From Thermoplasmata archaeon (GTDB taxonomy: Archaea; Thermoplasmatota; Thermoplasmata; Thermoplasmatales; Thermoplasmataceae), in assembly GCA_021810045.1 (NCBI GenBank), contig JAJZJR010000003.1, forward strand, positions 62,001-126,000: 64,000 bases of DNA, in the 5' to 3' direction. Positions within the stretch are counted from its first letter, which is position 1, and each line of letters opens with the position of its first letter. Below are positions 59,286 to 64,000 of the stretch, piece after piece. Under the pieces are notes generated by a model. The model was not told the DNA's origin. It saw only the letters and a program-made list of their open reading frames with translations, and made no database searches. Both the position numbers and the translations under genes were made by a program.

Positions 59286-60471
59286 GTTCAGGTTATACCC
59301 ATCTGCGGAGCAGGAAAGGAAGCTCAACGAACAGCTGGAGTTGTGCAGGCATCTGTACAACGGATTGCTTGAGCAGAGAATTACTGCCCATAAGATGGGA
59401 AAGAAGATTGGCTATGTGAAACAGGCCAATGAACTACCTGAACTGAGAAGGGAAATGGAAGATTACAGAGAGATTCATTCCCAGGTCCTGCAGGATGTTG
59501 CCAAGAGAGTTGACAGGGCATACCAGAACTTTTACAGAAGGGTGAAAGAGAAGAAAACCGGCAAAATGCAGAAAGCAGGTTTTCCAAGATTCAAACCCAT
59601 GACGAGGTACAGGTCACTGACCTACACTCAGTCGGGATTCCATCTGCTGGAAAACGGACACCTGAAGCTCTCAAAGATCGGAGAACTGAGAATGTTCATG
59701 CACCGTGAGATAGAGGGTGAATTCAAGACACTCAACATCTCACATGACAGCACGGGAAAATGGTATGCATCATTTTCAGTGATGCCGGGGAAAGTAGCCA
59801 ACGTCTCAGAAGAGACAGGAAAAAGTGTTGGCATTGATGCAGGACTGCTGCATCTCACCACGATGAGTGACGGCACAGTGATCGAACCCCCTCACTTTCT
59901 CATGAAAAGCGAGAGGAGGATCACGAAGGCACAGAGGAACCTTTCGCGCAAGGTTAGGGGTTCAAGGAACCGGAGAAAATATCGGGTTAGAGTCGCCAGA
60001 GCTTATGAGAAAGTGAAAAACCAGAGAGAGGACTTTGCACACAAACTCTCGAATGAGATCGTGCAAAACAATGATCTCATTGTATTCGAGAACCTGAACA
60101 TAAGAAGCATGGTGAAGAATCACCATTTGGCAAAGAGCATTGCGGATGCTTCATGGAACACACTTGTACAATACACAATCTACAAGGCTGAAAGTGCCGG
60201 TAAGCTTGTGGTATCAGTGGATCCGGGATACACATCACGTACATGCTCAAACTGTGGATATGAGAAGGAATCCCTGAAACTGTCTGAAAGGACATTTCAT
60301 TGTGATTCCTGCGGATATGAGATCGACAGGGATCTCAATGCCGCAATCAACATCCACAATCTTGGACTGATAAAAGTAGGGAGGGGCACTCCCGAAGTTA
60401 CGCCTGTGGAGATCAGTGCACTACCCGCAAGGGCAACCCTGATCGGCGAAGCAGGAAGCCCCGTCCCTTAG
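59272..60471 (+). CDS. tnpB: TnpB RNA-guided nuclease, second copy
   Basis: The 399-residue protein keeps the full RuvC triad, Asp189 (GIDAG), Glu273 (FENLNI) and Asp354 (DRDLNAAI). Its zinc finger is CSNCGYEKE and CDSCGYE. It resembles copy 1 closely in the segments 70-180 and 195-225 and after 260. It is diverged at residues 30-60 and in the stretch corresponding to bases 59955-60015. The start ATG lies inside the RHH gene. All catalytic residues are present, so it should be active if expressed. Confidence 0.93.
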   Translation: MKAYKFRLYPSAEQERKLNEQLELCRHLYNGLLEQRITAHKMGKKIGYVKQANELPELRREMEDYREIHSQVLQDVAKRVDRAYQNFYRRVKEKKTGKMQKAGFPRFKPMTRYRSLTYTQSGFHLLENGHLKLSKIGELRMFMHREIEGEFKTLNISHDSTGKWYASFSVMPGKVANVSEETGKSVGIDAGLLHLTTMSDGTVIEPPHFLMKSERRITKAQRNLSRKVRGSRNRRKYRVRVARAYEKVKNQREDFAHKLSNEIVQNNDLIVFENLNIRSMVKNHHLAKSIADASWNTLVQYTIYKAESAGKLVVSVDPGYTSRTCSNCGYEKESLKLSERTFHCDSCGYEIDRDLNAAINIHNLGLIKVGRGTPEVTPVEISALPARATLIGEAGSPVP

Positions 60472-60488
60472 GGCGGGGAGGATGTCAC
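60376..60488 (+). ncRNA. Predicted TnpB omegaRNA scaffold, copy 2
   Basis: The same 113-base 3' region as in copy 1 is conserved with only a few substitutions, including in the coding part, and it keeps both hairpins. The guide would begin at 60489 (TTCCCTAAATAG). The 5' end is not determined from the sequence. Confidence 0.6.
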
Positions 60489-60546
60489 TTCCCTAAATAG
60501 TCCTGATGAAATATTTCGTTAAAATATTCATTTAGAAACAGAGTCA

Positions 60547-61044
60547 TTACTTCTTTTTGACCACATCTCTTATCTCAGTGTTCTTCTTAATATCATCAAG
60601 AATCTCTATGATCAAAGTGTCATCACTTATATTCTGGGCCTGAAACATTGACACAAGCATAAACGGTGAAAAAGCAAATCCAAGGCCTGTGTGATGATGG
60701 CTTTTTGTCTGTATTTCCTTGAGATATTTCTCACTTATCTCATCAAATTCCACATCTTTCATGAAATCCTTCATGGTTTTGTCGACATTCTTGTTGTCTT
60801 CTTCATCCACGAGTATAAGAGCCTTGTAGGAAGGTTTGAAATCAACATCATTATCTGTGATTGTAAACCACTTTACGGCATCAGTTTCAAAAAATACCTG
60901 GGCAAAGACCTCTGCGGTTTTTCTGGGATGCTGAAAATCAACACCGTTAGTGAGATCGTAAGTAACCAATGTATTATCTTCTGACATTTTTCTTGCAGAT
61001 AGGATCTGTTCTTTCAAGTTATCTGACAATAGTTCACCTGTCAA
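60547..61044 (-). CDS. Hypothetical 165-residue protein
   Basis: The soluble, acidic-to-neutral protein has strand-type segments (YKALILVDEED, KWFTITDNDV) and a His-rich turn (KSHHHTGLGF) near residue 113. No family is recognised. It ends about 58 bases from the TnpB element's right end. Promoter DNA upstream (61045-61252) holds AT-rich blocks but no clear operator. Confidence 0.6.
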   Translation of the reverse strand: MTGELLSDNLKEQILSARKMSEDNTLVTYDLTNGVDFQHPRKTAEVFAQVFFETDAVKWFTITDNDVDFKPSYKALILVDEEDNKNVDKTMKDFMKDVEFDEISEKYLKEIQTKSHHHTGLGFAFSPFMLVSMFQAQNISDDTLIIEILDDIKKNTEIRDVVKKK

Positions 61045-61252
61045 TTAATAATAGAACGATGCTAAAAAAAGTTGGTTCTTTCAATGCATACCACTTAATA
61101 AGTATTAAGTAGCTGTTAAATCGAAACTATTATTATCTTGTAAACATAAAGTCGAACATTTGTGCTAAGAGATAATCGTTTTTTAAAAAACCCAAAGCGA
61201 AATTATTCCCACAAATGGTCATCTTTTATACCAAGCTGATGATTACTCAAAA

Positions 61253-62269
61253 TTGGGTCTAATTGGGCATCAGGAATTATTGAGGAAAAATTGGGTGTTG
61301 GGGACCATACCCGTAATTGTTGCTCTCCTTGCCATATCGATTCTTCATTTTGATCCAGAGATTGTGTTCGGAATTACGTCGGTGTTCTCCAAACTGATAG
61401 GTGTTAGAGTACCGGACATCTGGACATATATCCAACCAGTTATGCCAGCCCTCAATGTTATTTTCTATCTGCTAGGTGCAATCGCGGTGTATCTCATCTC
61501 AAAGGAATATATTACTACAGATCGATACATCTATTTTGCCGTCGCCGCATATATGATTTATTTTCCTCTTGCAGGCATAGATTGGTCCATTTTCACTACG
61601 ATAAGCATATTCCCGTCACTGTATCTTCTCGGTTTCTATTTTTACAAGACCAAATCACGTTTAATTTCAGCCTTATTGTTTATACTATCCGGGGCAACAT
61701 TTCTGATATTTTTCGTTATCGTGATGATATCTGGGTTGGGAATCCTCCTGGGTGACAGGAAACGGAATATCAGTGAAGGACGCAATTATTACGCTATTTC
61801 TGTTATGCTCGTATCATTCATGTTATTCTTCCTCAGCTTAACCCAAGGATATCGTGTTGGATATTACGGCTCGGTAAACGTTGTCGGTTACAGTTATTTG
61901 CTTACGTCTGTTTCAACTATCACATTTGCAAAACCACTTTTCTTTATCATTCTGTTAATTCCAGTCATAACATTCGGTTTCTTCGGACCAAGACTTCTTC
62001 CTGTGACAATACCCTACTATATATTTGGAATAATTATCGCAGCTGCCGGAAGAACCCCTGAAACGCTGTTGGTTATTCTTGATCTTGCCTTGCCGCTGTT
62101 ATTCATCCTTTCAATCAGATGGATAGGGAAAAAAGTGAAAAATCCAATTGTGTCTCCGGAAACCCGTATCCTGAAATTCGTTCTTTTTTCACTTGTTCTT
62201 ATGAATATCCTGGTTTTTATCTCCTACATTCCCTTTATGGGTATTCTATCCAAATTTCTTGGATTATAA
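61253..62269 (+). CDS. Polytopic membrane protein, about ten helices
   Basis: The 338-residue protein is mostly hydrophobic with about ten helices. The start is TTG at 61253, which lies 26 bases after a TTTTATA box, implying a leaderless TTG-initiated mRNA. The next in-frame ATG occurs far inside the helices. No conserved catalytic motif is visible. It could be a glycan-precursor transporter or a permease, but the family is unknown. Confidence 0.62.
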   Translation: MGLIGHQELLRKNWVLGTIPVIVALLAISILHFDPEIVFGITSVFSKLIGVRVPDIWTYIQPVMPALNVIFYLLGAIAVYLISKEYITTDRYIYFAVAAYMIYFPLAGIDWSIFTTISIFPSLYLLGFYFYKTKSRLISALLFILSGATFLIFFVIVMISGLGILLGDRKRNISEGRNYYAISVMLVSFMLFFLSLTQGYRVGYYGSVNVVGYSYLLTSVSTITFAKPLFFIILLIPVITFGFFGPRLLPVTIPYYIFGIIIAAAGRTPETLLVILDLALPLLFILSIRWIGKKVKNPIVSPETRILKFVLFSLVLMNILVFISYIPFMGILSKFLGL

Positions 62270-62447
62270 ATCCACGAGGATGCTTGAAAGAAAAACAACC
62301 CACCCATGCTTTAAAAGATTAGTTGCAACGAACATTCTCATTGTAATGTTTTATTTATGGATAGGTTTAATTGAAATATAGATTAGTTAATTAATTATTA
62401 ATCCATAGATTGTTTTATAAAGTAATCATTCTTTCCTTATATAAATT

Positions 62448-64000
62448 ATGAAGAAAACAATTGCATTTTCTATTGTAATATTGATGATTTTCAGTATTTT
62501 TGTTGTATTTGCGAGTTCAGTTCCAAGTGATTCCGGAAATGGAACAGTAGCAAATCCAATGGTTACTGGTTCATATTCTGGCCATATAATCATTGAACCT
62601 AATGGTGTAATTATGGAATCCACGGGAGGTGCTCCAATCAAGCAATCCGGTAGTGTTTATACCCTTACAGGGAATATAACGGGAACCATAACAATAGAAA
62701 TGAATTCCTCTGTTCTTGATGGAGCAGGTTTTGTGTTATCCAGTTCCGATAGCTTTTACGCGATAGGATATTTGAACATCTCAGCCAGCCATGATGTCAC
62801 TGTTTCAAATCTTACTGTAAACGCCACTCAATCTCTGCTTCCATCAACAGGTGTTTTTCTCTACAACACATCTCACGATAAATTGACCGGACTGAAAGTG
62901 GTTGCATCAGGGGCAGGAATCATGGTATCAAACAATACTTCTTTCGTTAACATCACAAATAGCCGCATTACCGGGCCTCAATTTATTGGAAGTGGGTTCT
63001 TATTAGGTGGCGTGGCAACAGGCTCTTATCTGAACATGAAACTCGCATCTACTTCAGGACCAATTTCTACAAACACTACTTCCAATATTACATTGTATGG
63101 TGATAATGTCAGCTCATACAATTATGCACCACCCATAATATCTAATTCTGTCAATACCACAATAAAGGATACAAAAATAATTGCGAGTGGTCTTAACGCC
63201 CCTGCAGCCGTCATGATGATTAGAAATGGATCTTCTGTGATCGATACTTCATTTAATCTCAATTCAACAAAGGCTGTAAACATGTCAAATCCATTCAATT
63301 CTACCATTTCCGGATTAGAAGTTGCTGGAAATGTAATATATGCAAATTTCTCTTCAGCGTCACATTTCAATTTAAGTGGATTGATTGCCACCAATGGTAC
63401 TTCATACATTTCAAACAATACAATAAAGGCCTCTGTAGAAATTCCCCAAGAGATTTTTGCCATAACGGCTATTGGTGTCAAGACCATAATTAAGGGTAAT
63501 GTTATTGATTTTTATGATGGACAAAGCTCTAACCTAACAGGAATCGCAGTTAATACACTCACCACTATAGTTAACAATAACCAAATTACAGGCCTCGATC
63601 CTGCATCATCTTATCAGGGTATTATTGGTTTGGCGAATTATGGCTATGTTTCCAATTCGACCATATCAGGAAACACTATGCTGTTCAACAACATTCCCAA
63701 GGGATTTTCCTATGGCGCGGCATTGGTTGGGTTTAATGATACAATTACAGGGAATCGCGTAACCATAGATAATGGCCTAAATAGCATTGGTTTAGGTCTT
63801 GAACCAGATTATAACGGCCCAACAGTCAAAAGTCACACAAATTTTACTGACAATTTTGTAAATTTGGTGAATGCAACATATGGAACTGGCTTGTATTTTG
63901 TGTCCAGTAATAGGATTTATAATGGCGGCGTTTTATCTCAAAATGAGATAATGCTAAACGGAACCGGGCCAAATACCGGAATAGTGTCAGATAACGTTAA
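62448..64000 (+). CDS. Secreted beta-helix surface protein, partial
   Basis: The protein starts MKKTIAFSIVILMIFSIFVVFASS, a classic signal peptide. The exterior part consists of repeated right-handed beta-helix (PbH1/NosD-like) rungs, such as GDNVSSYN, SNSTISGNTM and NTTIKDTK. More than 20 Asn-X-Ser/Thr sites imply heavy N-glycosylation. The frame stays open to the last base, so the C-terminus and any anchor lie outside. It is likely a cell-surface or extracellular glycan-binding protein. Confidence 0.78.
   Translation, partial: MKKTIAFSIVILMIFSIFVVFASSVPSDSGNGTVANPMVTGSYSGHIIIEPNGVIMESTGGAPIKQSGSVYTLTGNITGTITIEMNSSVLDGAGFVLSSSDSFYAIGYLNISASHDVTVSNLTVNATQSLLPSTGVFLYNTSHDKLTGLKVVASGAGIMVSNNTSFVNITNSRITGPQFIGSGFLLGGVATGSYLNMKLASTSGPISTNTTSNITLYGDNVSSYNYAPPIISNSVNTTIKDTKIIASGLNAPAAVMMIRNGSSVIDTSFNLNSTKAVNMSNPFNSTISGLEVAGNVIYANFSSASHFNLSGLIATNGTSYISNNTIKASVEIPQEIFAITAIGVKTIIKGNVIDFYDGQSSNLTGIAVNTLTTIVNNNQITGLDPASSYQGIIGLANYGYVSNSTISGNTMLFNNIPKGFSYGAALVGFNDTITGNRVTIDNGLNSIGLGLEPDYNGPTVKSHTNFTDNFVNLVNATYGTGLYFVSSNRIYNGGVLSQNEIMLNGTGPNTGIVSDNV

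Larger units (their letters stand above)
59010..60488 (+). mobile_element. IS605-family TnpB element with RHH gene, no tnpA
   Basis: The left end follows TTTAT and begins CAAAAGCCGAGCG with a CCCCTTCC-GAAA-GGGAGGGG hairpin. The right end is identical in structure to copy 1 (loop CTTA instead of GATA) and ends GATGTCAC at 60488. Between the ends are a short RHH gene and tnpB, but no TnpA. It would have to be mobilised in trans, for example by the TnpA at 31982-32404. Confidence 0.83.

Noticed and set aside
1-64000. CRISPR array
   Set aside because: No regularly spaced direct repeats and no cas genes seen; TnpB genes belong to IS605 elements.

Overview
The window reads as chromosome from a Thermoplasmatales-type archaeon; a Cuniculiplasma- or Ferroplasma-like relative is my best guess, from gene content only. 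Archaeal markers include a UbiA-family ether-lipid prenyltransferase, archaeal dihydroneopterin aldolase (MptD), tRNA methyltransferases Trm1 and TrmI, a UPF0147 protein, an intron-containing tRNA-Tyr, a non-phosphorylative Entner-Doudoroff-type glycerate kinase and family-5 uracil-DNA glycosylase. Base composition is moderately AT-rich. Many genes have a TATA-like box about 26 bases before the start codon, which implies leaderless mRNAs. Genes inside operons overlap by a few bases and use Shine-Dalgarno-like GGAGGTGA sequences.

Layout. 1-4.3 kb: lipid prenyltransferase, trm1/NTPase/mptD group and an ABC-2 exporter. 4.7-8.1 kb: a three-gene operon encoding a VirB4-like ATPase, a VirB6-like polytopic protein and a two-helix VirB2/CedA1-like pilin candidate. 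This is the core of a conjugation-derived DNA-transfer (Ced/Ted-like) apparatus and is the most interesting system in the window. 8-14.4 kb: housekeeping genes (rpiA, tRNA-Tyr, trmI, glycerate kinase, two rhodaneses). 14.5-17.8 kb: PadR repressor, MFS exporter and anchored secreted protein, with an operator over the start codon. 18-25.7 kb: amino-acid permease, DCC-type redox protein, thiI and a HemQ/chlorite-dismutase-like protein. 25.8-30 kb: tyrosine/homogentisate catabolism (hpd, fahA, hmgA) ending in a maleylacetate-reductase-like Fe-ADH that could replace the absent glutathione-dependent isomerase.

31.9-33.6 kb: complete IS200/IS605 element (TnpA Y1 transposase, TnpB nuclease, predicted omegaRNA). 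34-37.7 kb: uracil-DNA glycosylase, then a second HerA/VirD4-like ATPase with a possible nuclease-like C-terminus and an unknown partner. 37.7-46.5 kb: FAA hydrolase, SIS protein, CinA-like protein, an IS605 remnant, microprotein genes sharing operator-like repeats with a wHTH regulator, and a DUF211/VIT-like pair preceded by an overlooked 48-residue gene. 46.5-55.3 kb: sugar epimerase and heptose-kinase-like genes, MscL-like channel, dipeptidase, a second wHTH regulator/membrane-protein pair, PolX and a processive glycosyltransferase. 55.5-64 kb: an accessory, AT-rich region with secreted and membrane proteins, MITE-like inverted repeats, a decayed gene, a second TnpB element that carries a ribbon-helix-helix gene instead of tnpA, and the start of a large beta-helix surface protein that runs off the window.
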